A stretch of DNA of 64,000 nt from Polyangiaceae bacterium (GTDB lineage: Bacteria > Myxococcota_A > Polyangia > Polyangiales > Polyangiaceae): positions 1-64,000 of the forward strand of contig JABFXY010000103.1 in assembly GCA_013361525.1 (NCBI GenBank). Reading direction: 5' to 3'. This document shows, piece by piece, positions 52,180 to 61,011 of this stretch. The stretch's first letter is position 1, and each line of letters opens with the position of its first letter. Made by a program: the position numbers and the translations under genes. The notes below the pieces were generated by a model, which had not been told where the DNA came from, searched no databases, and worked only from the letters and a program-made list of their open reading frames with translations.

Positions 52180-54813
52180 GTGAGGATCGTCAAGCCGCAG
52201 GCGCTGAGCCTCATCACGCGACCGTTCGAGCACGGTGACAAGTGCTTCCTCGTCGTCACCGTGTTCGCGTACTTCCCGTTCTCCTCGCCGAAGTCGCTGC
52301 TCCACGAGTCGACACTGTGGCTCGCGGCGGCCGACGCTCTCGGCGAGACCGGGGTCCTCGATGCGGGCATGGCGAAGGTCCGTGCCGAGGTGCTCGTCGA
52401 AGGAAAAGCCGTCACACCGAACCGCGTTCCTGCGACTGCTGCGCGCGTGCGCGTGCAGTTCGACGGGCCCGACGGCGACAAGATCGACAAGGAGCTCTAC
52501 GTCGTCGGCGATCGCCACTGGGAGCTCGGCGGTGCATCACCCGCGGCTCCGTTCACCGAGATGCCGGTCACCTTCGACCGCGCGTTCGGTGGTGAAGGTT
52601 TCGCGCCGAACCCGGTCGGTCGCGGCTTCAAGCCGATCGAAAAGGACGGCAAGAAGCTGCATCCGCTCCCCAACATCGAGGACGGAAAGACGCTCGTCGG
52701 ATCGGCGGGTGATCGGCCCGCACCGGTCGGCTTCGCGGCGATGGACATCATGTCGAAGGAGCGCCAGCGCCACGTCGGCACCTACGACGACAAATGGCTG
52801 AAGACGCGTTTCCCCGGCGTGGCCGAGGATTTTCACTGGGAGTTTTGGAACACCGCGCCGCTCGACCAGCGGTTCAAGTCGTTCTTCCAGGGCGACGAGA
52901 CGTTCCGCGTGTCGGGCATGCACGAGAGCGGCGCGACGCTCGAGGGGAAGCTCCCGGGCGTCGCGACGCGCGTGTTCATCAAGCACAAGCGCGGCGACGA
53001 AGAGGCGCTGCGCGAAGCGCCGAGCTACCGCATCGACACGGTGCACCTCTTCCCGAACGTCGCCTGCGGTGTCGTCACGTTCCGCTGCGTGTTCGAGGTC
53101 GACGAGGACGATGCCTCGGACGTCACGTGTGTCCTCGCAGGTTTCGAGGATCCGGCCGCGCCGAAGTCGGTCGAGCACTACCGCGCCGTTCTCGAGAAGC
53201 GCCTCGACAAGAAGAATGGCGCCCTCGCGATGCTCGCCGACGGCGACCTGATGCCCCCGTGGGATGCACCGAAGGTCCCCGAGCAGAAGTGGAACGACCT
53301 CGCCGAGATCTTGAAGACCGAAGGTTTCGTCTACGACCGGGTCGAGGCGAACGCCCGCGCGAACGTCGAGGAGATGAAGGAGCGCGCGATCCAAGAAGGT
53401 GTGCCGCGCTCGATCGCCGAGGAGAAGTTCAAGCTCCCCCCGCGCGAAGAGCCGCCCGAGGACCCGGAGCAGCTCCTCGAGTACGTCACGAAGATGCAGG
53501 CCGAGGCCGACAAGATGCTCGTCGAGCAAGGCGAAGCGATGAAGCGCGCGGAGGATGAAGCGCGCGCGACGATGGAGGCGCGCGGGCTCGACTTCGACGA
53601 GGTGATGGAGAAGAGCCGGGCAGGCGGGCCGCCGAAGCTCGACATGGAGAAGAACCTCGAGCAGCTTCGCGCGCTCGGGTCCGGTCGCTCCGTCGACGAA
53701 GAGGCGCTCGCTCGGATCGCCCAAGCCGAAGAGAAGCTGCTCGAAGCGTACCGACGCTTCACCCACTTCTTCCCGGCCGCGAAGAAGCTCGACGATACGC
53801 AGAACGCATCGGTGCGCGCGGATCTCGCGACCAGGCTCGCAGCACGGGAGAGCCTCGCCGGCATCGATCTCACCGGCGCGGATCTAGCCGGGATGGATCT
53901 GCGTGGCGCGGACCTGAAGAACGCCATGCTCGAAGGGGCCAACCTCGAAGGAACGAACTTCGAGGGCGCCGATCTCGAAGGCGCGACGCTGTCGCGCGCA
54001 ACGCTCCGCGGGGCGCGACTCGCGAAGGCTCGCCTCGCCGGTACGAACTTCGGCGATGCCGATCTCGGCAGCGCCGATCTCGGCGGCGACATCGACATGA
54101 GCGGTGCCTGCTTCTACAAGTCGCGGGCGGAGGGCGCGTCGCTGCGCGGTGCGAAGCTCGGGGAAGTGCAGTTCCTCGAGGCGAGCCTGCGCGGCGCGGA
54201 CTTGCAAGGTGCGGACTTGAGCAAAGCGATCTTCGTCGACGCAAACGTCGAAGGCGCGAAGCTCGGCGGCGCAGTCTTGAAAGACACAATCTGCGTGCGC
54301 CTGCAGGCGAGCAAAGCAGACTTCGCAGGCGCGAAGCTGCACGGCACGACGCTCGTCGAGACGCGCGCGCATGGTGCTTCCTTCGAGGGCGCCGACCTGA
54401 CGGGCGCACGCATCGTCCTCGACTCGGACTTCTCGGGCGCCAAGTTCGACCGCGCGCGTTTCCACCGCACGTGCATGCGCACGACCAACTTCGAGGGCGC
54501 GAGCTTCGTGAAGGCGGAGATGCCCGAGGTCGATCTCTCGGAGTGCAACCTCCGGGGTGCCGACTTCACGCTCGCCGATCTCGGGCAGAGCTTGCTGATG
54601 AAGGCGGACATGACCGGCGCGACGCTCCGCGAGGCGAACCTCTCGATGACGATCATGCAAAAGGCGAAGGTCGGCGGCGCGGACCTCTCGGACTCCGTGT
54701 TGTTCCGATCCGATCTCGCGAAGATCGAAGGTGACTCGAAGACGAAGTTCACCCGCGCAGATCTTCGGCAGGCGCGCGTCGTCGCCAAACAGACCAAGCC
54801 GGAGGCGACATGA
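52180..54813 (+). CDS. DUF2169 type VI effector adaptor fused to pentapeptide repeats
   Basis: 877 residues from a GTG 6 bases after vgrG. The N-terminal ~300 residues match DUF2169 (MRIVKPQALSLITRPFEHGD, GGEGFAPNPVGRGF), a family linked to VgrG proteins as effector adaptors. A highly charged helical stretch follows (about 370-520, many Glu/Arg). Residues ~550-865 are pentapeptide repeats of A(D/N)LXX type, forming a right-handed quadrilateral beta-helix. Such repeats in other systems mimic DNA or bind partners. The fusion of the adaptor to the repeat suggests it carries or holds cargo. It overlaps the next gene by 4 bases. Confidence 0.88.
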   Translation: MRIVKPQALSLITRPFEHGDKCFLVVTVFAYFPFSSPKSLLHESTLWLAAADALGETGVLDAGMAKVRAEVLVEGKAVTPNRVPATAARVRVQFDGPDGDKIDKELYVVGDRHWELGGASPAAPFTEMPVTFDRAFGGEGFAPNPVGRGFKPIEKDGKKLHPLPNIEDGKTLVGSAGDRPAPVGFAAMDIMSKERQRHVGTYDDKWLKTRFPGVAEDFHWEFWNTAPLDQRFKSFFQGDETFRVSGMHESGATLEGKLPGVATRVFIKHKRGDEEALREAPSYRIDTVHLFPNVACGVVTFRCVFEVDEDDASDVTCVLAGFEDPAAPKSVEHYRAVLEKRLDKKNGALAMLADGDLMPPWDAPKVPEQKWNDLAEILKTEGFVYDRVEANARANVEEMKERAIQEGVPRSIAEEKFKLPPREEPPEDPEQLLEYVTKMQAEADKMLVEQGEAMKRAEDEARATMEARGLDFDEVMEKSRAGGPPKLDMEKNLEQLRALGSGRSVDEEALARIAQAEEKLLEAYRRFTHFFPAAKKLDDTQNASVRADLATRLAARESLAGIDLTGADLAGMDLRGADLKNAMLEGANLEGTNFEGADLEGATLSRATLRGARLAKARLAGTNFGDADLGSADLGGDIDMSGACFYKSRAEGASLRGAKLGEVQFLEASLRGADLQGADLSKAIFVDANVEGAKLGGAVLKDTICVRLQASKADFAGAKLHGTTLVETRAHGASFEGADLTGARIVLDSDFSGAKFDRARFHRTCMRTTNFEGASFVKAEMPEVDLSECNLRGADFTLADLGQSLLMKADMTGATLREANLSMTIMQKAKVGGADLSDSVLFRSDLAKIEGDSKTKFTRADLRQARVVAKQTKPEAT

Positions 54814-55877
54814 GGCGCGAAGAGCTACAAGCGGCTGTCGCCGTCGGGCAGGTGTTGAGCGACGTCGAGGTCGCCGCCGAGGACTTGGCGGGGATCGACC
54901 TGCGCGGCGCCATCTTCGAAAACGTTCGCTTCACACAGTCGAACCTGCGCGGCGCGCTCCTCAAAGAGGCGATCTTCACCGAGTGCAACTTCGACGAGGC
55001 CGATCTGCAGGAGGCGGACGTTCGGCTCGCGACGATGCACGACTGCACCTTCGCCGGCGCGTCGCTCGAGCGAAGTCTCCTCGCCGGGGCGAAGTTCGCG
55101 CAGTGCAACCTGGCCTCCGCGCGTCTCGGCGGCACGACGCCGACGGTGACGATCTTCGCCGACTGCAAGCTGGACGGCGCCAGCTTCGTCGAAACCTTTC
55201 TCGACCGAACGAACATCGTCACCTCGACGACCGAAGGCATCGACCTTCGCAAGGCGCGGCTCCACCAGACGAATCTGCTCGATGCCGATCTCCGCAAGGC
55301 GAAGCTCGAGGGCGCCACGTTCTACATGGCCGTCATGCCGAAGGTGAACCTCGCGGGCTGCAAGCTCGCCGGGCTCGATCTTCGCCGAGCGCAGCTGATG
55401 GACGCCGACCTGACCGGCTGTGACCTGAGCGAAGCCCAGCTGATGAACGCCAACTTCAAAGGCGCCAAGCTCGCGAACGCCACGTTCGCCGGGGCACGCG
55501 TGCGACAGACGCTGTTCATCGAAGCGGATCTCCAGCGAGCGAGCTTCAAGGGCGCGGAGCTGTCGCAGTCGCTCTTCAGCGACGCGAAGGCGATCGGTGC
55601 GGACTTCTCCGGCGCGGCGGCGGATATGACGGTTTGGCACCGTACCAACTGTCTCGGTGCCAAGTTCGCGAGCGCGGACCTCACCTACGCCGACTTTTCC
55701 AACGCCACGATCTCGAGCGCCGACTTCAGCGGAGCGAAGCTCTACCGCACGCGGTTCCACCGCACGAAAGAAGACGGCGCCATCTTCACGAACCGCCTCG
55801 CCGCGCTCGGCGACGACGAGGAGCTCGCGAAGACCGAAGACAAACTCGCCCGCCTTGCGGAGCGTCGAGCCCGATAG
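54810..55877 (+). CDS. Pentapeptide-repeat protein
   Basis: 355 residues consisting almost entirely of pentapeptide repeats (NLRGALLKEAIFTECNFDEA, ADLRKAKLEGATF, CDLSEAQLMNANF), with a short helical cap at each end. It overlaps the DUF2169 gene (ATGA) and repeats the architecture of that protein's C-terminal half. It may be a partner of the fused adaptor or an independent secreted cargo. No signal peptide. Whether it is a toxin, immunity protein or structural part is not visible. Confidence 0.85.
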   Translation: MRREELQAAVAVGQVLSDVEVAAEDLAGIDLRGAIFENVRFTQSNLRGALLKEAIFTECNFDEADLQEADVRLATMHDCTFAGASLERSLLAGAKFAQCNLASARLGGTTPTVTIFADCKLDGASFVETFLDRTNIVTSTTEGIDLRKARLHQTNLLDADLRKAKLEGATFYMAVMPKVNLAGCKLAGLDLRRAQLMDADLTGCDLSEAQLMNANFKGAKLANATFAGARVRQTLFIEADLQRASFKGAELSQSLFSDAKAIGADFSGAAADMTVWHRTNCLGAKFASADLTYADFSNATISSADFSGAKLYRTRFHRTKEDGAIFTNRLAALGDDEELAKTEDKLARLAERRAR

Positions 55878-55931
55878 CCACGAAACACGAAACGTCCGCG
55901 CGTCGAAGGACGCTGATTCAGGAGGAGTGTC

Positions 55932-56600
55932 ATGCTGAGCGCCGCAGAGAAGATCGACCCCACCAGTGCGACGGAGCGTGCAGGTTTCGTAACCCGCGTC
56001 GATCGTGTGGCGGGCGAGCGCTCGGCACGGATCACCATCTCGCTCGATGGCGGAAGCGTCGAGGCGCGTCGCGCGACGAGCTGTCTACTCGACCCGATCG
56101 CGGGCGATCGCGTCCTGGTCGCGCTTCTCGGCGACGGCTCGACGTTCGTGCTCGCCGTGCTCGAGCGGGAGGGGGACGCGCCCGGATCGATGTCGCTCGA
56201 TCGCGACTTGAAGCTCGAGCTGCCCGAGGGGCGCTTGTCGATCCTCACCAAGGACGGCGTGTCCATGGCGTCGGCCGGCGGCGTATCCGTCGTCGCGCCG
56301 AGCGTCGACGTGAAGGCCGTCGACGGCCGCCTCGGCATCGAGCGCCTCGCGCTCGCGGGCAAACATCTCCTCGCAGAGTTCGTCGCGGTGAAGGCCGCGG
56401 CCTCGGCGGTCGACACCACGCTCGATCGCCTCAGCCAGCGCGTGAAGCGCGCCTATCGCTTCGTCACCGAGCTCGATCAGCTGAAGGCGAAGCGCGTCGA
56501 TTGGGCCGCCGAGAAGTCGATGCGCCTCCACGGCGAGAACACCGTCATGACCGCCGACGAGCTCGTCAAAGTCGACGGCGAGCACATCCACATGGGCTGA
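55932..56600 (+). CDS. DUF3540 protein, type VI associated
   Basis: 222 residues. DUF3540 proteins are encoded with VgrG and DUF2169 genes and are thought to belong to the type VI tip. The N-terminal ~100 residues are an OB-like beta segment (CLLDPIAGDRVLVALLGDGSTFVLAVLE), then a beta-helical stretch, then a helical part and a final SMRLHGENTVMTADELVKVDGEHIHMG. GGAGG stands upstream of the ATG (aggaggagtgtcATG). The role is inferred from context and family. Confidence 0.85.
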   Translation: MLSAAEKIDPTSATERAGFVTRVDRVAGERSARITISLDGGSVEARRATSCLLDPIAGDRVLVALLGDGSTFVLAVLEREGDAPGSMSLDRDLKLELPEGRLSILTKDGVSMASAGGVSVVAPSVDVKAVDGRLGIERLALAGKHLLAEFVAVKAAASAVDTTLDRLSQRVKRAYRFVTELDQLKAKRVDWAAEKSMRLHGENTVMTADELVKVDGEHIHMG

Positions 56601-56609
56601 GGTGAAACG

Positions 56610-57002
56610 ATGTTCGCGAACACACAGATGATGGGGATGGATCTCGGATTCCCGGACGTGTGCCTCACGCCGACGCCCGTACCGGTCCCGATTCCGTACC
56701 CGAACTTCCAGCTCGGCCCGATGACCGCACCCGCGGCGTACACGACGCTCATGATGTGCGCCCCGGCGCACAACATGTTTTCGACCGGCGTGATGAGCTT
56801 CGGCGACAACCCCGGCGTCGCGCTCGGCGTCGCCTCCGGCATGGTCATGGGCCCGCGCCGTCACGTCCTCGGCGCGTTCACGTGCCTCGTCGGCGGTGCC
56901 CCCGTCACGCGCATGACCAGCATGGCGATCCAAAACAACACCAACTGCCCCGGCATGCGCATCGTCCCGAGCCAAGTCCGCGTGCTCGTCCTCGCGCCTT
57001 AG
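56610..57002 (+). CDS. DUF4150 PAAR-like spike-tip protein
   Basis: 130 residues 9 bases after the DUF3540 gene. DUF4150 is a PAAR-like domain: a small cone that sharpens the VgrG tip and can carry fused effectors. Here it is alone, without an attached toxin. Typical segments are TPTPVPVPIPYPNFQ, VMSFGDNPGVALGVASGMVMGPRRHV and CPGMRIVPSQVRVLVL. The closing gene of the type VI set; it ends at a tail-to-tail repeat. Confidence 0.9.
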   Translation: MFANTQMMGMDLGFPDVCLTPTPVPVPIPYPNFQLGPMTAPAAYTTLMMCAPAHNMFSTGVMSFGDNPGVALGVASGMVMGPRRHVLGAFTCLVGGAPVTRMTSMAIQNNTNCPGMRIVPSQVRVLVLAP

Positions 57003-57013
57003 CGCAGAAGACG

Positions 57014-57135
57014 GAGAGGGGTCGCCAAGAGCGCCAAGAGGGAGAAGAGGAAGAAGAGGGTTTGAATTCGAACGAGAACAAACCGCCTCCTCTTTTTCTC
57101 CTCTTCCTCCTTCTGCCCTTGGCGCCCTCTCTCTG
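57014..57135. repeat. Tail-to-tail inverted repeat, copy 4
   Basis: The left arm reads gagaggggtcgccaagagcg and continues into a purine run. The right arm reads cttggcgccctctctc after a pyrimidine run and lacks 10 bases (ctcttggcga) found in the other copies, a clean loss of one repeat unit. Located between the convergent DUF4150 and hypothetical genes. Confidence 0.9.
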
Positions 57136-57141
57136 CCGATC

Positions 57142-57648
57142 TCAGGGCTTGGCAGGAAGCTCGGCGGCGCAGGCGTAGATTTGCTCGACGGCGTCGACGA
57201 TGAGCTGCTCGACGACACCTTCGGTGAGGTCGTCGGGGCGGAAGCGGGCGATGTCCATCGGGGGTGGGGACGCTTCGAGGAAGGCGAGGATCTCGGGGCC
57301 CTTCACGGCGTCGCGCGTGATGACGGTGAAGGTGATGCGGTGGCCGTGCGGCGCGCGCGGCGTGAGGAACAGGCGGAGCGTGACGCTCGGTGCTTCGCGG
57401 CCAGGGGCCGGTTGATCCTCGATCTCGATCGCGTAGCGCGTGTTGCCGATGGGGCGGCCTCCGGCGGATTGCCGCAGGAGCTCTTCGCCGACGTCGCGCA
57501 TCGCAGGGATGATGGTCGCGTCGCGGACGCGCCGAAACTCGCTGCAGAACGCCTCGAGGTCGGGGCGTGCAGCATGATCGGCGGCCTGGATCCTTCGTCC
57601 GAAGCGGTCGGCGACGTTGGCGAGTCGAGCCTTCGAGTGGTCTTTCAC
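57142..57648 (-). CDS. Hypothetical protein
   Basis: 168 residues; not recognised. The first ~70 residues are helical and basic (SKARLANVADRFGRRIQAADHA, RVRDATIIPAMRDVGEELLRQS). A beta part follows (TRYAIEIEDQPAPGREAPSVTLRLFL, HRITFTVITRDAVKG), and a final helix (GVVEQLIVDAVEQIYACAAEL). No signal peptide or transmembrane segment. It lies 53 bases after the kinase-TPR gene on the same strand, so it is probably co-transcribed with it. Given its position beside the type VI set, an immunity role is possible but unsupported. Confidence 0.7.
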   Translation of the reverse strand: MKDHSKARLANVADRFGRRIQAADHAARPDLEAFCSEFRRVRDATIIPAMRDVGEELLRQSAGGRPIGNTRYAIEIEDQPAPGREAPSVTLRLFLTPRAPHGHRITFTVITRDAVKGPEILAFLEASPPPMDIARFRPDDLTEGVVEQLIVDAVEQIYACAAELPAKP

Positions 57649-57701
57649 GGGCAGGCCGAGGCTACCACCCGATCAGGCTGGATCTCACGCGAAGCGTTGG
57701 G

Positions 57702-60146
57702 TCATCGCCAAACGCCCTGGCACCGATCGCGCACTTCGGCGAGCACCGTCGCGAAGTCGGGCTGCTTTCGCAGCTCGGTGAGGAGGGGACACGCTTCGAG
57801 CCACGCGAGATCGTAGAGCACCGTCGCGTTTGCTTCGCGCAGCCACTCGAGCGCGCCGTCGAGGTCGCCCGAGCGCGCGTGGACCTCGACCAGGACCTGT
57901 CGCAGGAGTCCGCCGAACCGCACGTTGACGTGCGGCATCAGGCCGCTGAGCACCGCGACGCCCTGCTGCGGATCGGCTTCGCCCGCGAGGCATTTCGCGA
58001 TCGTGACGAACACTCCGGAGAACGGGGCGCCGAGCGCGGGAGCGCGCTCGATGATGCTCTCGAGTCGAGCCTTGTCACCCCACCAGCCCGCGTGCCTCAG
58101 CTCGAGGTGCATCGCGAACAGCGGCGCGTGCCGCCGCCACACCTCGGCGAGGTCCTTGTCGAATGCCGCGTGATCCCCTCGGAACGCCGCGGCTCGCGCG
58201 CGCTCGTACGGAAGGACGCCGGTCGGTTCGAGCTGATGTGCGAGCGCGAGGCGAGCGAGACCTTGATCGAGCCTGCCCGTCTCGCACTCGAGTTGGCCGA
58301 GCAGGTGCTGCGCGTCGGGAGACGTCGGCGCGATGTCGACCGCCCGATGAAGCGCGACCACGGCGTCCTTCAGTCTTCCGCGCTGCGAGGCCGTGCGCGC
58401 GGCCGCGACGTGCGTCTCGACGAGATCCGGCGCCTCGACGAGGGCGCGCGCGACGACGGCGTCGGCGGCGGCCTCCCAATCGCGGCTCCGATCACCCTGC
58501 GGGTAGAACCAGACGTGGACGGAAGCGATCGCGAGTGAGGCGAGCGCCGGCGCGAACGAGGGGCACAGCTCGAGCGCCTGCTCGAGCATCCTGATCGCCT
58601 TCGGCGCCTCGAGGACGAGCTGCGCCCTCAGGATTCTGCGCGCCTGCAGGTAGAGCTGCATCGCTTCTTCCGGGACGTCGACGCTCGCGGAGCGGGTGAC
58701 GATCTCGAGCCGGAGCGCCTCCGCGATCCTCCGGCCGGCTTCGTCTTGCATCTCGAAGAGATCGGCGAAGCCGAGGTCGAACTTCTCGCTGAAGAGCTGC
58801 GCGCCGGACGCGTCGACGAGGCGCACGGTGATGCGGAGCTTCGGGCCGGCGACCTGCACCGTACCGTCGACGACGTAGTCGACGTCGAGCGCCTCCGTGA
58901 TTTTTCGCGGATCGCGCTCCTCGACCTTCGAGACAGCCCCGCTCGAAAGGACGCGAAGGCCCTTGGTTCGGCTGAGCACGTCGGTGAGCTCGCCGCTCAG
59001 CGCTTCGCCGAGGTACTCGTGATCGGCCGGGCCTCGGTAGGTGAACGGCAAACACGCGAGCGACATGCGGCCCGAGCCGAACGGCACCGCCACCAGCCGT
59101 GACAGCTGACCGCCTCGCGCCGTCTTCGCGGGGGACCGCACCGTGAGCGGTCGCCTCGTCATCGCGCCCGCATCGAGCCCCGAAGCGAGGAAACCTTCGA
59201 GCTCGGCCGCGATCACCGCGGCGGTGGGTGGACGCGCCTCCGGAGCCCTCTCCAGGCAGTCTTTCACGAGCGCCGCGAGCGGTTCGGGAACGGCTGCGAA
59301 AGAACGGACGTCGGGCGCTGCGTCTTGGAGTCGTGCAACGGCGACGGCGATGGGGTTGTCGCCGACGAACGGCGTTCGACCCGCGAGCATCTCGAACAGC
59401 ACGACGCCGAGCGCGTAAATGTCGACCGCGGGGCCGATCTCCCCGCTCGCGACCTGCTCGGGTGCCATGTACGCGGGCGTCCCGATGATGTGGCCCGTCT
59501 TGTTCTGCTCGGCCGCGGCGCGGTCGAACATGCGCGCGATGCCGAAGTCCGACAGAATCGATCGCCCCGATGCGTCGATGAGCACGTTCTCCGGCTTCAA
59601 GTCGCGGTGAACGACGCCCATCGTGTGCGCTGCATCGAGCCCCTTCGCGATCTCCACACCGATGCGCGCCGCTCGGGCGGGATCCACCGTGCCGCCGCGG
59701 CGCTCGATCTCGCGGCGCAGATCGGAGCCCTCGACGAACTCCATCGTGATGAAGTGGAGGCCGCGGTGCTCGTCGTAGCCGTGGATGCGGACGACGTGCG
59801 GGTGCGTCACCCTCCGCGCGATACGCACCTCGCGCTTGAACATGTCGATGGCTTCGCCGGCGATCTGCGCGCCGACGTCGAGCAGCTTCAGCGCGACACG
59901 TTCGTCGAGCAGCTGATCCTTCGACCGATAAACGACGCCCATCCCGCCGCGGCCGAGGAGCGCCTCGACGTAATATCGACCCGCGAACAGCGACCCGATC
60001 GTGAGCTCGAGGTGACCGCTCGGGTCGGGTTGTGCCGAAGGCGCGCCAGAAACCGGTAACCGCGGCTGAACGCCGGAAGAAGCGTTGTCGGGCACCATCA
60101 CCAGCGTTGCATCCGTGCCGGGGCTGGCGCGGTCGGGCTCAGTCAC
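57702..60146 (-). CDS. Ser/Thr kinase fused to TolB-like and TPR domains
   Basis: 814 residues. A canonical kinase domain (about 57-325) has glycine loop GRGGMGVVY (65-73), Lys87, HRDLKPEN (180-187), DFGIAR (200-205) and GTPAYMAPE, so it should be active. Residues ~370-490 resemble the TolB/FlgO-like domain often found in adenylyl-cyclase and kinase fusions (GEALSGELTDVLSRTKGLRVLS, DYVVDGTVQVAGPKLRITVRLVD). TPR helices fill ~495-800. There is no transmembrane helix, so it is cytosolic. The gene is on the minus strand, divergent from the GST-like gene. Confidence 0.9.
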   Translation of the reverse strand: MTEPDRASPGTDATLVMVPDNASSGVQPRLPVSGAPSAQPDPSGHLELTIGSLFAGRYYVEALLGRGGMGVVYRSKDQLLDERVALKLLDVGAQIAGEAIDMFKREVRIARRVTHPHVVRIHGYDEHRGLHFITMEFVEGSDLRREIERRGGTVDPARAARIGVEIAKGLDAAHTMGVVHRDLKPENVLIDASGRSILSDFGIARMFDRAAAEQNKTGHIIGTPAYMAPEQVASGEIGPAVDIYALGVVLFEMLAGRTPFVGDNPIAVAVARLQDAAPDVRSFAAVPEPLAALVKDCLERAPEARPPTAAVIAAELEGFLASGLDAGAMTRRPLTVRSPAKTARGGQLSRLVAVPFGSGRMSLACLPFTYRGPADHEYLGEALSGELTDVLSRTKGLRVLSSGAVSKVEERDPRKITEALDVDYVVDGTVQVAGPKLRITVRLVDASGAQLFSEKFDLGFADLFEMQDEAGRRIAEALRLEIVTRSASVDVPEEAMQLYLQARRILRAQLVLEAPKAIRMLEQALELCPSFAPALASLAIASVHVWFYPQGDRSRDWEAAADAVVARALVEAPDLVETHVAAARTASQRGRLKDAVVALHRAVDIAPTSPDAQHLLGQLECETGRLDQGLARLALAHQLEPTGVLPYERARAAAFRGDHAAFDKDLAEVWRRHAPLFAMHLELRHAGWWGDKARLESIIERAPALGAPFSGVFVTIAKCLAGEADPQQGVAVLSGLMPHVNVRFGGLLRQVLVEVHARSGDLDGALEWLREANATVLYDLAWLEACPLLTELRKQPDFATVLAEVRDRCQGVWR

Positions 60147-60272
60147 GGCGGAAGCATAGCGCTCGGTCGTACGCGTCGTCGTGCTCCTCTTGTGGTCGCG
60201 TACGGTTCTCGATCGTCATGGTTTCGCAAGGGCACCGTTTCGCCGTGGCCGGCGCTCGGTATAACCGCGGGC

Positions 60273-60968
60273 GTGATTCACCTCTACCAATTGCCCGGCG
60301 CGTGGGGCGTGAGCAGCGTCAGCCCGTTCTGCGTCAAGCTCGAGGCTTTTTTACGGCTCTCCGGGCTGCCGTTCGAATCGAAGTTCGGCGACCCGCGCAA
60401 GGCGCCGCGTGGAAAGGTGCCTTGGATCCAGGACGACGGCACGCTCATCGCCGATTCGCAGCGGGCGATCGAACACCTCGTCGCGAAGCACGAGCTGACG
60501 ATGGATGCGCGCCTCTCACCCGAGCAGCAGACGCTGGGTCACGCGATTCGACGAACGCTCGAAGAGGGCACGTACTTCGGTTTGGTTTGGTTGCGCTGGG
60601 GCGACCCGGCCGGGTGGGACGCGTACAAGCCGGTGTTCCTCGAGCTCTTGCCGCCGGTCGTGGGGCCGGTCGTGATGAGCGTCATCCGCCGTCAGATGAT
60701 CGGCAAGCTGCACGGCCAAGGTATGGGCCGCTTCGACGATCAGGAGAAGCACCAGCTCATCATCAAGGACTTTTCGGCGCTGTCGCGTGTGCTCGGTGAC
60801 AAGCCGTACCTCTTCGGTGACGAGCCGACGAGCTTCGATGCGACGGCGTACGCGTTCCTCGCGAGCCTGCTCGCGTTCCCCGTCTCGTCCGCCGCCAAGT
60901 CCCACGTCGAAAGCTGTTCGAATCTCGTCGACTACAAGAACCGCTTCGCTGCGCGCTACTTCACGTGA
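60273..60968 (+). CDS. Glutathione S-transferase-like protein
   Basis: 231 residues from the GTG at 60273 (VIHLYQLPGAWG); the frame runs upstream to 60192, but that part is basic and lacks homology. The N-terminal thioredoxin-like domain shows VSPFCVKLEAFLRLSGLPFE, GKVPWIQDDGTLIADSQRAI, the binding-loop pattern of the GST/metaxin-type group. The C-terminal domain is helical with SFDATAYAFLASLLAFP. No clear catalytic Ser/Tyr/Cys assignment can be made. Ends 43 bases before folD on the same strand. Confidence 0.82.
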   Translation: MIHLYQLPGAWGVSSVSPFCVKLEAFLRLSGLPFESKFGDPRKAPRGKVPWIQDDGTLIADSQRAIEHLVAKHELTMDARLSPEQQTLGHAIRRTLEEGTYFGLVWLRWGDPAGWDAYKPVFLELLPPVVGPVVMSVIRRQMIGKLHGQGMGRFDDQEKHQLIIKDFSALSRVLGDKPYLFGDEPTSFDATAYAFLASLLAFPVSSAAKSHVESCSNLVDYKNRFAARYFT

Positions 60969-61011
60969 CGGGCTTGCGCTATCGCCGCGTCGGAGCCAGG
61001 GTGCGCGCCAA

